NCBI RefSeq assembly: GCF_013385985.1
Contig: NZ_JACAOY010000010.1
Span: forward strand, 350,853-414,852
Length of the DNA: 64,000 nucleotides
Reading direction: 5' to 3'
From: Pseudomonas sp. B6002
Lineage (GTDB): Bacteria > Pseudomonadota > Gammaproteobacteria > Pseudomonadales > Pseudomonadaceae
This document shows positions 7,136-16,711 of this stretch, piece by piece. The notes under the pieces are model-generated. The model worked only from the letters and a program-made list of their open reading frames with translations. It ran no database searches and was not told where the DNA came from. Made by a program: the position numbers and the translations under genes. Each line of letters opens with the position of its first letter. Position 1 is the stretch's first letter.

Positions 7136-8821
7136 ATGCCCGTTGATCAACCTTTGGAACTGCATCGGCTGTTACCCGCCATGGTCGACAGCGGCGTGAT
7201 AACACCCGAAACCGCCCGGCAGTTGTCTGCGCTACCCGCCAACAATGCGTTGCACCCCTTGGAGTGCATTGCAGCACAGGGGCCTTGCCTGGAAACCCTG
7301 ACGCAATGGCTTGCCCGGCACGTTGGGCAGCCTTATCTGCGCATCGATCCGTTGAAGATCGACGCGGCGACCGTGGTGCCATTGATGTCCCACGCTTTCG
7401 CTTTACGCCACACCATTCTCGCGGTGGCCGTGGACGCGCACACCGTGACCATCGCCAGCGCCCAGCCCGGCATCACCGCCTGGGAAGCCGGCCTGGCACA
7501 GGTGCTCAAGCGTTCGATCAAACGCGTGGTCGCCAACCCACAGGACATACGGCGCTGCATCGGCGAGTTTTACCGCTTGGCCAAGTCGGTCAGCGGTGCC
7601 GATCAAAAGTCTGCTGTGCCTGGCACTGCCGAACTGCTCAACCTCGGCGCCCACGACAAGGAGCCGGATGCCAATGACGCGCATATCGTCAATATCGTCG
7701 ACTGGCTGCTGCAATACGCCTTCGGCCAGCGGGCCAGCGATATCCACATCGAACCCTGCCGCGACCAGGGCCGCGTACGTTTTCGCATCGATGGGTTATT
7801 GCACGACGTCTACCAGTTCCCGCCCCAGGTCACTATGGCTGTGGTCAGCCGCCTCAAAAGCCTGGGCCGGATGAATGTGGCAGAAAAGCGCAAACCCCAG
7901 GATGGGCGAGTCAAGACCAAGAGCCCCACAGGCACCGAGGTGGAACTGCGCCTGTCCACCTTGCCCACTGCGTTTGGCGAAAAACTGGTAATGCGCATTT
8001 TCGACCCACAGGTCCTGCTCAAAGGCTTTGACCAGTTGGGTTTGTCTGCAGATGATCAGCAACGCTGGCACGCCATGACGCGCCAGGCCAATGGCATCAT
8101 CCTCGTCACCGGGCCTACGGGTTCGGGCAAGACCAGCACCCTCTACACCACGCTCAAGCAACTGGCGACCCGCGAGGTCAACCTGTGCACGGTGGAAGAC
8201 CCGATCGAAATGGTCGAGCCCGCCTTCAACCAGATGCAGGTACAGCACAACATCGATCTGACCTTCGCCAGCGGCATTCGCGCCCTGCTGCGGCAGGACC
8301 CGGACATCATCATGATCGGTGAGATTCGTGACCAGGAAACGGCCGAAATGGCGATTCAGGCCGCGTTGACAGGGCATTTGGTGCTGTCAACCCTGCACAC
8401 CAACGATGCACCCAGCGCCATCAGTCGCTTGCAGGAACTCGGCATTGCTCATTATTTGATCAAGGCTACGCTGATAGGCGTAATGGCACAGCGGCTGGTG
8501 AGGGTGTTGTGCCCTCACTGCAAACGCGCTGTGAAAGACACTGAAGCCCATGAGGCGGTCGGGTGCGCGGAGTGTCGTGACAGTGGCTACCGGGGCCGGG
8601 CCGGCCTCTATGAAATCATGGTGGTGGACGAAGCACTCAAGGGCTTTATCACGCCCGGCGCCGATATACACGCGCTACGCCGCGCGGCGCTTGAACAAGG
8701 CATGTGCAGCCTGCGCATGGCCGGTATCGACAAGATGAACGCCGGCCTCACCACCCTGGCTGAAGTCTTGCGCGTAACGCCTGGGGATTCAGAAACAAAT
8801 CCTTTGATTGTCGGGGCATGA
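7136..8821 (+). CDS. GspE/PilB-family secretion or type IV pilus assembly ATPase (orphan)
   Basis: This 561-residue protein has the domain order of GspE/PilB hexameric ATPases: an N-terminal N1-type region (about 1-150), a linker, then the RecA-like motor. Walker A is GPTGSGKTSTLYTT near residue 325, followed by the Asp box TVEDPIEMVEP, Walker B QDPDIIMIGEIRD and the His box LSTLHTNDAPSAISRLQEL. A CPHC...CAEC pair near 460-480 forms the zinc-binding C-terminal module. Such ATPases drive pilin or pseudopilin polymerisation at the inner membrane. No pilin, PilC/GspF or secretin gene is nearby, so its partners lie elsewhere or it has a separate use. An AGGAAAC site precedes ATG 7136. Confidence 0.92.
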   Translation: MPVDQPLELHRLLPAMVDSGVITPETARQLSALPANNALHPLECIAAQGPCLETLTQWLARHVGQPYLRIDPLKIDAATVVPLMSHAFALRHTILAVAVDAHTVTIASAQPGITAWEAGLAQVLKRSIKRVVANPQDIRRCIGEFYRLAKSVSGADQKSAVPGTAELLNLGAHDKEPDANDAHIVNIVDWLLQYAFGQRASDIHIEPCRDQGRVRFRIDGLLHDVYQFPPQVTMAVVSRLKSLGRMNVAEKRKPQDGRVKTKSPTGTEVELRLSTLPTAFGEKLVMRIFDPQVLLKGFDQLGLSADDQQRWHAMTRQANGIILVTGPTGSGKTSTLYTTLKQLATREVNLCTVEDPIEMVEPAFNQMQVQHNIDLTFASGIRALLRQDPDIIMIGEIRDQETAEMAIQAALTGHLVLSTLHTNDAPSAISRLQELGIAHYLIKATLIGVMAQRLVRVLCPHCKRAVKDTEAHEAVGCAECRDSGYRGRAGLYEIMVVDEALKGFITPGADIHALRRAALEQGMCSLRMAGIDKMNAGLTTLAEVLRVTPGDSETNPLIVGA

Positions 8822-8898
8822 AACCGTTCTTATCCGTGACGAGACCGTTACAATCGGCCGAACGTCGTTTCACTGACACTTTCAGATAGGGAATCGTT

Positions 8899-9819
8899 AT
8901 GCAGATCGGAACCGTACTGCTTCTTTTCGTGGGCCTGGCCGTGGCCATCCTGTTCATGGGCTTCAAGGTGGTGCCCCAGGGCTACCAGTGGACCGTCGAA
9001 CGTTTCGGCCGCTACACCAACACCCTCAAGCCCGGCCTCAACATCATCATCCCGGTCATGGACCGCATCGGTCGCAAGATCAATGTGATGGAGAGCGTGC
9101 TGGATATTCCGCCCCAGGAAGTCATCACTGCCGACAACGCCACCGTGCAGATCGATGCCGTGTGTTTCTTCCAGGTGGTCAACACCGCCCAGGCCGCCTA
9201 CGAGGTCAATAACCTCGAACATGCCATCCGCAACCTGCTGCAAACCAACATCCGTACCGTATTGGGCTCCATGGAGCTGGACGCCATGCTCAGCCAGCGC
9301 GACGGCATCAACGAAAAACTGCTGAAAACCGTGGACGAAGCCACCGCGCCGTGGGGCATCAAGATCACCCGTATCGAGATCAAGGACATCAGCCCGCCCG
9401 CCGACTTGATGGCCGCCATGTCCGGTCAGATGAAAGCCGAACGGATCAAGCGTGCGCAGATTCTGGAAGCCGAAGGCCTGCGCGCCTCGGCGATCCTGAC
9501 CGCCGAAGGTAAGAAGCAGGCACAGATCCTTGAGGCCGAAGGTAGCCGACAGGCGGCTTTCCTTGAGTCCGAAGCCCGTGAACGCCAGGCCGAAGCGGAA
9601 GCTCGCGCGACGCAGGTCGTGTCGGAAGCCATCGCGTCGGGCAACGTGCAGGCGGTCAACTACTTCGTGGCGCAGAAATACATCGACGCCCTGGGCAAGC
9701 TGGCGTCAGCCAACAACAGCAAGGTCATCCTGATGCCGCTGGACGCCAGCCAGGTGATTGGCGCCGTGGGTGGCATCGGCGAGATCGTCAAGGCCACCTT
9801 CGACAGCAAGAAAGGCTGA
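8899..9819 (+). CDS. qmcA: SPFH/band 7 membrane protein (QmcA/stomatin-like)
   Basis: The 306-residue protein begins with one transmembrane helix (residues 4-22), then the SPFH core [20 protein letters not shown] and the stomatin signature [21 protein letters not shown] long charged helix rich in ILEAEG repeats (about 190-245) is a coiled-coil oligomerisation region. These proteins form rings that scaffold membrane microdomains. An NfeD protein follows 4 bases later, the standard partner arrangement of the QmcA/YbbK class. The AGATAGGGA site before 8899 supports the start. Confidence 0.93.
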   Translation: MQIGTVLLLFVGLAVAILFMGFKVVPQGYQWTVERFGRYTNTLKPGLNIIIPVMDRIGRKINVMESVLDIPPQEVITADNATVQIDAVCFFQVVNTAQAAYEVNNLEHAIRNLLQTNIRTVLGSMELDAMLSQRDGINEKLLKTVDEATAPWGIKITRIEIKDISPPADLMAAMSGQMKAERIKRAQILEAEGLRASAILTAEGKKQAQILEAEGSRQAAFLESEARERQAEAEARATQVVSEAIASGNVQAVNYFVAQKYIDALGKLASANNSKVILMPLDASQVIGAVGGIGEIVKATFDSKKG

Positions 9820-9823
9820 AGCC

Positions 9824-10270
9824 ATGTGGGAATTCCTGCAGCACCTGTCGTTCTGGGACTGGCTGGCACTGGGCACGGTGCTGCTGATCCTTGAGGTATT
9901 CGGCGCCGGCGGTTACCTGCTATGGATGGGCATTGCCGCCGCCGCCGTGGGTGTCATCAAGTTTCTGGTGCCACCGCTTGGGCTGGAGTGGCAACTGCTG
10001 TTGTTTGCGGTGCTGTCGATATTGACAGCAGTGTATTGGTGGAAACGCCAACGCAGCAGCGCAAAGGCCAGCGACCAGCCGGGGCTGAACGAACGCGGTT
10101 CGGAGCTGGTGGGGCGTGTCTTCGTGGTGCACCAGGCGATCGTCGATGGCCGAGGCAAGATAAAAGTCGGTGATGGAGTGTGGATGGCAACCGGTCCGGA
10201 CAGCCCTGTAGGCGCTCAAGTACGGGTGATTGGTCAGAATGGCGTGGTTTTAACAGTTGAAACTGTTTAG
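9824..10270 (+). CDS. NfeD-family membrane protein
   Basis: This 148-residue protein has three hydrophobic helices (about 12-32, 36-52 and 57-76), then a C-terminal OB-fold domain (about 85-148; GRVFVVHQAIVDGRGKIKVG, VRVIGQNGVVLTVETV). This is the short NfeD1b form without a serine protease domain, known to be co-encoded with SPFH proteins and thought to help assemble or regulate them. The start at 9824 lies 4 bases past the stop of the SPFH gene. The pair is almost certainly co-transcribed. Confidence 0.92.
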   Translation: MWEFLQHLSFWDWLALGTVLLILEVFGAGGYLLWMGIAAAAVGVIKFLVPPLGLEWQLLLFAVLSILTAVYWWKRQRSSAKASDQPGLNERGSELVGRVFVVHQAIVDGRGKIKVGDGVWMATGPDSPVGAQVRVIGQNGVVLTVETV

Positions 10271-10339
10271 TCAGTGATGGAACTCGGCTGCGCTTACTAC
10301 AATCATAAAGTACAGATAACCCACCCGGAGTCACCCATC

Positions 10340-10654
10340 ATGCGTCTTAAATATGCTGTCGCAACCCTCGCTGTGCTTTCCCTCCCTGTCGGTTCAGCCA
10401 TGGCCGACAGCTTCTGGCGCAATGTCATCTCGTCGGGCGCCACCACCGGCTCGACGTACCTGACCTTCAAGGACCACAAGCTGGTAGTCGCCGCCCAGGA
10501 CGACGCCGGCAGCTTCGTTGCCAGCGACGGCGGCATTCGTGGCCCGTACCTGGAAGCAGCCATGCAGAAGGTTCGCGCTGACAATCCGGGCCTGCAAGCC
10601 ACGGATATGGAATTGGCTAACGCCATCCTCGCGAAAAATGCTGTGGCCGAGTAA
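10340..10654 (+). CDS. DUF2388 exported protein
   Basis: This small 104-residue protein has an export signal ending near SAMADS (residue 23), then the DUF2388 core FWRNVISSGATTGSTYLTF and VAAQDDAGSFVASDGGIRGP. The family is largely confined to Pseudomonas and relatives, and its function is unknown. Start 10340 is supported by CGGAG 9 bases upstream. A strong intrinsic terminator follows 12 bases after the stop, so it is a short independent unit or the end of one. Confidence 0.88.
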   Translation: MRLKYAVATLAVLSLPVGSAMADSFWRNVISSGATTGSTYLTFKDHKLVVAAQDDAGSFVASDGGIRGPYLEAAMQKVRADNPGLQATDMELANAILAKNAVAE

Positions 10655-10666
10655 CAAACGCCCCAT

Positions 10667-10699
10667 AAAAAATGCCGCTTATTCAAGCGGCATTTTTTT
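10667..10699 (+). terminator. Rho-independent terminator after DUF2388 gene
   Basis: An 8-bp stem TGCCGCTT/AAGCGGCA with an ATTC loop is followed by seven T residues and preceded by six A residues. It could work in both directions. Confidence 0.92.
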
Positions 10700-10818
10700 G
10701 TCCGTAACATGACGATTCGTTCACGGGCGACAGGCTATATTCAGTCGAGCCGTGTAACCATGCCGGTACTGATACGTCCCTCACTCATTGCCAATCTGAA
10801 ACGGATGCCTTCGTCGTT

Positions 10819-11958
10819 ATGAGCCAACTGCCCTTTCTGCCGTTTTCCAAACCTACCATTGATGAAGCCACCATCTCGGCGGTCGGCGATGTATTGCGCT
10901 CAGGCTGGATCACCAGCGGTCCCAAAGTGCAGGCCTTCGAGGCACAGTTGTCGGAATACTTTGGTGGGCGCCCGGTGCGCACGTTCAACTCAGGCACCTG
11001 CACCATGGAAATTGCCCTGCGCATTGCGGGCATCGGCCCTGGCGATGAAGTGATCACCACACCGATTTCCTGGGTTGCCACGGCCAACGTGATTCTGGAA
11101 GTGGGCGCCACCCCCGTGTTTGCCGATATCGACCCTGTCACCCGCAATATCGACCTGGCCCAGGTCGAGGCAGCCATCACCCCGCGCACCAAGGCAATCA
11201 TTCCGGTGTACCTGGCGGGCCTGCCGCTGGACATGCCGATGCTTTACGCCCTGGCCAACAAGTACAACCTGCGCATCGTCGAAGACGCCGCCCAAGCCCT
11301 GGGTTCCAGTTGGGATGGCGAGCGCATTGGCGCGACCGGTGACTTCGTGTCGTTCAGCTTCCAGGCCAACAAGAACATCACCTCGTCGGAAGGTGGCTGC
11401 CTGGTGTTGAATAACGCCGAAGAAGCCCGTCTGGCCGAAAAATATCGCCTGCAGGGCGTTACCCGCACCGGCTTCGATGGCTTGGACGTGGACGTGCTGG
11501 GCGGCAAGTTCAACATGACCGACATCGCCGCCGCCATTGGCCTGGGTCAGTTCGCTCATATCGAAAAGATCACCGCTCACCGCCAGAACCTGGCGCGACA
11601 CTACTTCAAATGCTTCGGCAGTGACTTCGAAGAGCAATACGGCGCGCAACTGCCGCCCGCAGATTTCGAAAACAGCAACTGGCACCTGTTCCAACTGGTA
11701 CTGCCGGAACGTCAGGATGGCCTGCCTGCCCGCGCCACCTTCATGGAGCAGATGCAAGCTCACGGCGTGGGTATTGGCTACCACTACCCGCCGATCCACC
11801 TGCTGAGCCTTTATCGGGCACAGGGGTTCAAGGAAGGCATGTTCCCGGTCGCGGAGAAGGTGGGGCGTTTGATCGTGTCGTTGCCGATGTTTACGGCGAT
11901 GACAGAGGCTGATGTGGAGCGGTCGGTGGCGGCCGTAAAAGCGGTATTGAAACACTGA
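10819..11958 (+). CDS. DegT/DnrJ/EryC1/StrS-family PLP aminotransferase (ArnB-like)
   Basis: This 379-residue sugar aminotransferase of fold type I has the N-terminal FLPFSKPTIDEATISAVGDV and PLP-site motifs: TFNSGTCTMEIALRIAGIGP, ISWVATANVILEVGATPVFA, IVEDAAQALGSS, and the lysine-bearing SFQANKNITSSEGGCL (Schiff-base Lys near 190). Family members transfer an amino group to a 4-keto nucleotide sugar for lipid A, O-antigen or flagellin glycans. The pattern is nearest ArnB/PseC. No arnC/A/D/T or other sugar gene is close, so the substrate is unclear. A terminator upstream and a REPIN downstream isolate it as a single-gene unit. Confidence 0.88.
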   Translation: MSQLPFLPFSKPTIDEATISAVGDVLRSGWITSGPKVQAFEAQLSEYFGGRPVRTFNSGTCTMEIALRIAGIGPGDEVITTPISWVATANVILEVGATPVFADIDPVTRNIDLAQVEAAITPRTKAIIPVYLAGLPLDMPMLYALANKYNLRIVEDAAQALGSSWDGERIGATGDFVSFSFQANKNITSSEGGCLVLNNAEEARLAEKYRLQGVTRTGFDGLDVDVLGGKFNMTDIAAAIGLGQFAHIEKITAHRQNLARHYFKCFGSDFEEQYGAQLPPADFENSNWHLFQLVLPERQDGLPARATFMEQMQAHGVGIGYHYPPIHLLSLYRAQGFKEGMFPVAEKVGRLIVSLPMFTAMTEADVERSVAAVKAVLKH

Positions 11959-11960
11959 CC

Positions 11961-12046
11961 CTGTAGGAGCCGGCTTGCCGACGATGAGGCCCTCAAGCAT
12001 TGCAGCGAACTTGAGGCCGCCATCGCCGGCAAGCCGGCTCCTACAG
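11961..12046. repeat. REPIN (GTAGGAGCCGGCTTGCC type)
   Basis: Arms 11961-11986 and 12021-12046 are 26 bases each with one mismatch (GACGATG against GGCGATG). It separates the convergent aminotransferase and gcvH genes. Confidence 0.88.
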
Positions 12047-12058
12047 TAGATTGCGGTG

Positions 12059-12442
12059 TTACTCGCCGATGGCGGCTTTGTAGCCGGCTGCATCCAGCAG
12101 TTTTTCCAGGTCAGCCGGGTTGCTCGGCTTGAGCTTGAAGATCCACGCACCGTAAGGGTCGGAGTTCAACAGCTCAGGGCTACCGCTAAGCTCTTCGTTG
12201 ACAGCAATTACTTCGCCAGCAATTGGTGCGTAGATATCCGAAGCAGCCTTTACCGACTCAACCACACCCGCCTGGCCTTCAGCCTCAAACTGAGCGCCGA
12301 CTTCGGCCAATTCAACAAACACCACGTCACCCAACGCTTCCTGGGCATGGTCGGAGATACCGACGGTCACTGTTCCGTCAGCTTCCAGACGGGCCCATTC
12401 GTGACTTTCGGCAAAACGCAGGTCGGCAGGGATATCGCTCAT
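12059..12442 (-). CDS. gcvH: Glycine cleavage system H protein
   Basis: GcvH is the 127-residue lipoyl carrier that shuttles the aminomethyl group between the P, T and L proteins. The lipoylation motif is [20 protein letters not shown], with the modified Lys near residue 64. ATG 12442 ([16 protein letters not shown]) is the family start; a longer frame to 12457 has no extra family sequence. It lies 53 bases downstream of gcvT on the same strand. No gcvP follows: the next features are a REPIN and a convergent aminotransferase gene. Confidence 0.97.
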   Translation of the reverse strand: MSDIPADLRFAESHEWARLEADGTVTVGISDHAQEALGDVVFVELAEVGAQFEAEGQAGVVESVKAASDIYAPIAGEVIAVNEELSGSPELLNSDPYGAWIFKLKPSNPADLEKLLDAAGYKAAIGE

Positions 12443-12495
12443 AGTCTGTGTCCTCAAGAAGAAATGTCAGCGGCCTTTGGCCTGCCGGAAATAGG

Positions 12496-13578
12496 TTAGA
12501 TCAAGGTTTTGCCATGGCGCACGAAGGTCGGTTTGACCACTCGAACCGGGTACCACTTGCCGCGGATTTCCACTTCGGCCCGATCGGCAGTTGCCGTCGG
12601 TACGCGCGCCAGGGCAATGGATTTGCTCAGCGTAGGAGAGAAACTACCACTGGTGATCTCCCCTTCGCCAACATTGGCGATGCGAACCACTTGGTGGGCA
12701 CGTAGAACGCCACGTTCTTCCAGTACCAGCCCTACCAGTTTGAACTGTACCCCGGCCGCTTTTTCCGCTTCCAGCGCGGCACGGCCGATGAAGTCTCGCT
12801 CGACGGGTTCCCAGGCGATGCTCCAGGCCATATTCGCCGCCAGCGGTGAAACATCCTGGTGAATGTCCTGGCCGTACAGGTTCATGCCGGCTTCCAGGCG
12901 CAGTGTATCGCGCGCCCCAAGACCAATGGGTGAAATGCCAGCACCCACCAGGTCGTTGAAAAAACCAGGGGCCTGATCGGCGGGCAGTACGATTTCCAGG
13001 CCGTCTTCGCCGGTGTAGCCCGTACGGGCAATAAACCAGTCGCCGTCGGCCTGGCCTTCGAAAGGCTTGAGCTGGTGGATCAGGGTGCTGCGCGATTGGG
13101 TGACCAGCTCGGCAATCTTCTGCCGGGCGTGAGGGCCTTGAATGGCGAGCATGGCCAATTCGGGCCGCTCGTGCAGTTGCACCTGATAGCTGCCCAGTTG
13201 CGCCTGCATCCAGGCCATGTCCTGGTCGCGGGTGGCCGCGTTGACCACCAGCCGGTAACCGTCGTCGGTTCGGTAGACGATCATGTCGTCCACCACGCCG
13301 CCCTGCTCGTTGAGCATGGCGCTGTAGAGCGCACGGCCGCAGCCATGCAAACGATCCACATCATTGGCCAGCAAGTGCTGGAGCCATTCCTTGGCCTGGG
13401 GGCCTGTGACATCGATCACGGTCATATGAGATACATCGAACACCCCGCAGTCGCGTCGCACCTGATGGTGTTCTTCAACTTGCGAGCCGTAGTGCAGAGG
13501 CATATCCCAACCGCCAAAATCGACCATTTTCGCGCCGAGGGCGAGATGCAGGTCATACAAAGGCGTACGCTGTCCCAT
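12496..13578 (-). CDS. gcvT: Aminomethyltransferase, glycine cleavage T protein
   Basis: GcvT releases ammonia from the aminomethyl-lipoyl H protein and passes the one-carbon unit to tetrahydrofolate. At 360 residues it is of normal length. Motifs include [20 protein letters not shown] at the start, [19 protein letters not shown], and [14 protein letters not shown] in the folate domain. ATG 13578 is preceded by GGAGAAA. It forms a short operon with gcvH. In the PAO1 order I remember, gcvP lies directly after gcvH; here it is missing from the locus. Confidence 0.97.
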   Translation of the reverse strand: MGQRTPLYDLHLALGAKMVDFGGWDMPLHYGSQVEEHHQVRRDCGVFDVSHMTVIDVTGPQAKEWLQHLLANDVDRLHGCGRALYSAMLNEQGGVVDDMIVYRTDDGYRLVVNAATRDQDMAWMQAQLGSYQVQLHERPELAMLAIQGPHARQKIAELVTQSRSTLIHQLKPFEGQADGDWFIARTGYTGEDGLEIVLPADQAPGFFNDLVGAGISPIGLGARDTLRLEAGMNLYGQDIHQDVSPLAANMAWSIAWEPVERDFIGRAALEAEKAAGVQFKLVGLVLEERGVLRAHQVVRIANVGEGEITSGSFSPTLSKSIALARVPTATADRAEVEIRGKWYPVRVVKPTFVRHGKTLI

Positions 13579-13734
13579 GGGTTTCTCCTTCCGGGCTTGG
13601 CGAAGGTGCGCAGGGTTGCCGTTTGCGCTGGACACTTCTGATTACAAGGCCTGCAGCCACACACAGCGACCCGATCCGAAAGACGGACCGCACCGAATGC
13701 CGCGCATTGTAGCCGCAAGCCGTAGGACTGGCAC

Positions 13735-15351
13735 CTAACCGATTTGCCGTGCGGAGCGACGGATCAGCCCGATCACCGGCAACAGGCCCACCAGCACCAG
13801 CGTCAGCGCCGGTAGTGAGGCCCTCGCCCACTCGCCTTCGCTGGTCATTTCAAAGATGCGAACCGCCAGGGTGTCCCAGCCAAACGGGCGCATCAGCAAG
13901 GTAGCGGGCATTTCCTTGAGTACGTCCACGAACACCAGCAACGCGGCGCTCAGGGTCCCCGGCAGCAATAACGGCAGATACACTTTGCAAAACAGTCGTG
14001 GCCCACTCACGCCAAGGCTGCGCGCGGCTTCCGGTAATGACGGCCGGATGCGCGCCAGGCTGTTTTCCAGCGGCCCATAGGCCACCGCCAGGAAGCGCAC
14101 TAGATACGCCAGTACCAGCGCGGACAGGCTGCCCAGCAACAGCGGCTTGCCTGCACCACCGAGCCAACCGGACAGCGGCACCACCAGCTCACGGTCCAGG
14201 TAACTGAACGCCAGCATGATAGACACGGCCAGCACCGAGCCCGGCAAGGCATAACCGACGTTGGCCAGGCTGATGCCGGAGCGTATCGCCCGGGTCGGTG
14301 CCAGGCGGTTGGCAAAGGCCAGTATCAACGCCACGCTGACCGTGATCAGCGCGGCAATCCCGCCCAGGTACAGGGTGTGAAGGATCAGGCCCGAATAGCG
14401 TTCATCCAGGTCGAACCGGCCGCGCTGCCAGAACCAGGCCACCAGTTGTACCATCGGAATGACAAAGGCACAGGCGAATACCAGGCCGCACCAGGTGCTC
14501 GCCGCAGCAGCCTTGAACCCGTGCAGGTGATACAACGCCTTGCCCCGTGGCCGCTCATTGCTCGGCCGGCTGGCCCCTCGGGCACGGCGTTCGCCATAGA
14601 GCACCAGCATCACCACCAGCAGCAACAGGCTGGCCAACTGTGCCGCACTCGACAGGCTGAAAAAGCCGTACCAGGTCTTGTAGATGGCCGTGGTGAACGT
14701 ATCGAAGTTGAACACCGAAACCGCGCCGAAATCCGCCAGGGTCTCCATCAAGGCCAAGGCCACGCCGGCTCCGATGGCGGGCCGTGCCATGGGTAGGGCC
14801 ACGTGCCAGAACGCTCGCCACGGCGATTGCCCAAGCACCCGTGCCGCTTCCATCAAGCCTTTGCCCTGGGCCAGGAACGCCGTGCGCGCCAGCAGGTAGA
14901 CGTAGGGGTAGAACACCAGCACCAGCACGATGATCACGCCGCTGGTGGATCGCACCCGTGGCAGGCGCAGACCGGTGCCGAACCATTCGCGCAACAGGGT
15001 TTGCACAGGGCCGGCAAAGTCCAGCAGGCCGACGAAGACAAACGCCAGCACATAGGCCGGGATGGCGAACGGCAGCATCAATGCCCAATCGAGCCAGCGC
15101 CGACCGGGGAATTCGCAGAGGCTGGTAAGCCAGGCCAGGCTGACGCCGAGGAGGGTCACGCCGACGCCGACGCCAAGCACCAACGTCAGGGTGTTGTCCA
15201 GCAGGCGCGGCATCTGGGTGTCCCAGAGGTGGGACCATATCTGTGGGTCGATGCTTTGCCAGGACAGCAACAGCACGCTCAGCGGCAGCAGCACCAGGGC
15301 GGCGACGGTGAAGACCGGCAGGTACCAGCGGCGTTGGGCGGGGTGGGCCAA
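13735..15351 (-). CDS. Ferric-iron-type ABC transporter permease (FbpB/HitB-like)
   Basis: This 538-residue inner-membrane protein has about twelve transmembrane segments and two fused BPD_transp_1 halves. Two EAA-type loops are visible: EAARVLGQSPWRAFWHVALP in the first half and EAARSLGVSGPRLFCKVYLP in the second. Two-domain permeases like this serve FbpABC/SfuABC periplasmic iron systems, and the binding protein is encoded just upstream on the same strand. No ATPase gene is adjacent, so the nucleotide-binding subunit must come from elsewhere. A large REPIN in the 194-base gap may uncouple its expression from that of the binding protein. Confidence 0.9.
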   Translation of the reverse strand: MAHPAQRRWYLPVFTVAALVLLPLSVLLLSWQSIDPQIWSHLWDTQMPRLLDNTLTLVLGVGVGVTLLGVSLAWLTSLCEFPGRRWLDWALMLPFAIPAYVLAFVFVGLLDFAGPVQTLLREWFGTGLRLPRVRSTSGVIIVLVLVFYPYVYLLARTAFLAQGKGLMEAARVLGQSPWRAFWHVALPMARPAIGAGVALALMETLADFGAVSVFNFDTFTTAIYKTWYGFFSLSSAAQLASLLLLVVMLVLYGERRARGASRPSNERPRGKALYHLHGFKAAAASTWCGLVFACAFVIPMVQLVAWFWQRGRFDLDERYSGLILHTLYLGGIAALITVSVALILAFANRLAPTRAIRSGISLANVGYALPGSVLAVSIMLAFSYLDRELVVPLSGWLGGAGKPLLLGSLSALVLAYLVRFLAVAYGPLENSLARIRPSLPEAARSLGVSGPRLFCKVYLPLLLPGTLSAALLVFVDVLKEMPATLLMRPFGWDTLAVRIFEMTSEGEWARASLPALTLVLVGLLPVIGLIRRSARQIG

Positions 15352-15398
15352 GGAAAAGCTCTCAGAATTATGAAGAATTTAAAGTCGCCGCTAACCAA

Positions 15399-15517
15399 TG
15401 TGGGAGCTGGCTTGTGTGGGAGCTGGCTTGCCTGCGATACAGACACCTCAGTACATCAGTCATACCGAGGTGATCCTATCGCAGGCAAGCCAGCTCCCAC
15501 ACAAACTGCTCCCACAT
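15399..15517. repeat. REPIN with a duplicated half arm (GTGGGAGCTGGCTTGCCTGCGATA type)
   Basis: The main arms, about 15415-15439 and 15477-15501, are reverse complements. An extra partial copy of the left arm (15399-15414) lies immediately before, and GCTCCCACAT (15508-15517) immediately after. This gives a nested structure between the iron permease and binding-protein genes. Confidence 0.88.
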
Positions 15518-15545
15518 ATGAACTGCTGTGTTTTCTAAATGTGCA

Positions 15546-16550
15546 TCAGTTCCAGCCGGCGCGATCCATCAAGCGGATAGCCTCAGCCTGGCGCTTGCCC
15601 GCCACTTCCACCGGCAGGGTGTCTGCCACGAACTTGCCCCAGGTCGCCACTTCGGCAGACGGCGGCACGGCCGGGTTGGCCGGGAACTCCTGGTTCACAT
15701 CGGCAAAGATCTTCTGGGCTTCAGCCGTGGTCATCCACTCCACCAACGCCTTGGCAGCTTCCGGGTGTGGCGCGTGCTTGGTCAGGCCGATGCCCGACAG
15801 GTTCACGTGCACGCCACGGTCGCCCTGGTTCGGCCAGAACAGCTTCACCGCCAGGTTCGGATTCTGCTTGTGCAGGCGGCCGTAGTAGTAGGTGTTGACG
15901 ATGCCCACGTCGCATTGCCCGGCGTTGATGGCCTCGAGCACCGCAATGTCATCGGAGAACACGTCGGTGGACAGGTTATTAACCCAGCCCTTGACGATCT
16001 CTTCAGTCTTCTCCGCGCCATGGGTTTCAATCAGGGTCGCCGTCAGCGACTGGTTGTAGACCTTTTTCGCCGTGCGCAGGCACAGACGGCCTTCCCACTG
16101 CTTGTCGGCCAGGGCTTCGTAGGTGGTGAGATCACCCGGTTTTACCCGGTCGGTGGAATAGGCAATGGTTCGCGCGCGCAAGCTCAAGCCGGTCCAGGTG
16201 TGTTTGGACGAGCGATATTGCAGGGGGATGTTCTTGTCGATCACCTCAGAGGTGAACGGTTGCAGGATGCCCATCTGCTCGGCCTGCCACAGGTTGCCGG
16301 CGTCCACGGTGAGCAGCAGGTCGGCGGTGGCGTTTTCGCCCTCGGCCTTGATGCGCTGCATCAGCGGGGCTTCCTTGTCGGTGATGAACTTCACCTGTAC
16401 GCCGGTCTTCTTGGTGTAGGCGTCGAACACCGGTTTGATCAGTTCGTCGATGCGCGAGGAGTAGACCACCACTTCGTCGGCGGCCTGCACGGTGGTGCTG
16501 CCGATCAGGGTGAGTGCCAGGGCAGTCAGGAGGCGCTTGGGTGCCAACAT
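15546..16550 (-). CDS. Ferric-iron ABC transporter periplasmic binding protein (FbpA/HitA-like)
   Basis: This 334-residue protein has a signal peptide cleaved near TVQA/ADE (residue 23). The mature start [20 protein letters not shown] is characteristic of FbpA/FutA ferric-binding proteins. A Tyr cluster in [15 protein letters not shown] (about 218-226) supplies the typical iron-coordinating tyrosines. It would deliver Fe(III) to the permease encoded next. The leader contains ATGATAA near 16582-16588, which partly resembles a Fur site but is too degenerate to annotate. The matching permease lies 194 bases downstream across a REPIN. Confidence 0.9.
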   Translation of the reverse strand: MLAPKRLLTALALTLIGSTTVQAADEVVVYSSRIDELIKPVFDAYTKKTGVQVKFITDKEAPLMQRIKAEGENATADLLLTVDAGNLWQAEQMGILQPFTSEVIDKNIPLQYRSSKHTWTGLSLRARTIAYSTDRVKPGDLTTYEALADKQWEGRLCLRTAKKVYNQSLTATLIETHGAEKTEEIVKGWVNNLSTDVFSDDIAVLEAINAGQCDVGIVNTYYYGRLHKQNPNLAVKLFWPNQGDRGVHVNLSGIGLTKHAPHPEAAKALVEWMTTAEAQKIFADVNQEFPANPAVPPSAEVATWGKFVADTLPVEVAGKRQAEAIRLMDRAGWN

Positions 16551-16635
16551 GGGTGCGGTCTCTCATTTGCAAAAAGAGGGCAAATGATAAGGACTCACAT
16601 TTGGTGGCGCTTGGTGGAGGCGTTACCAGATGTTG

Positions 16636-16695
16636 CGTAGCCGGCTTTTTGCGGTGGGGCTGAGGGCCTCATCGCCGGCAAGCCGGCTCCTACAG
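16636..16695. repeat. Decayed REPIN with one intact arm
   Basis: The right arm, about 16669-16695 (CATCGCCGGCAAGCCGGCTC core), is intact. The left counterpart near 16636-16654 (GTAGCCGGCTTTTTGCGG) has lost bases and matches only partly. Confidence 0.7.
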
Positions 16696-16711
16696 GGGTT
16701 GTGTTTCGAGG

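Noticed and set aside
13579-13734. Possible glycine riboswitch before gcvT
   Set aside because: The leader lacks the paired GGAGAG-like cores and is too short for a tandem glycine aptamer. Gammaproteobacteria usually use GcvA/GcvR instead.
16575-16600. Fur box before the ferric-binding protein gene
   Set aside because: ATGATAA matches part of the consensus but the rest does not, so it is not listed as a site.
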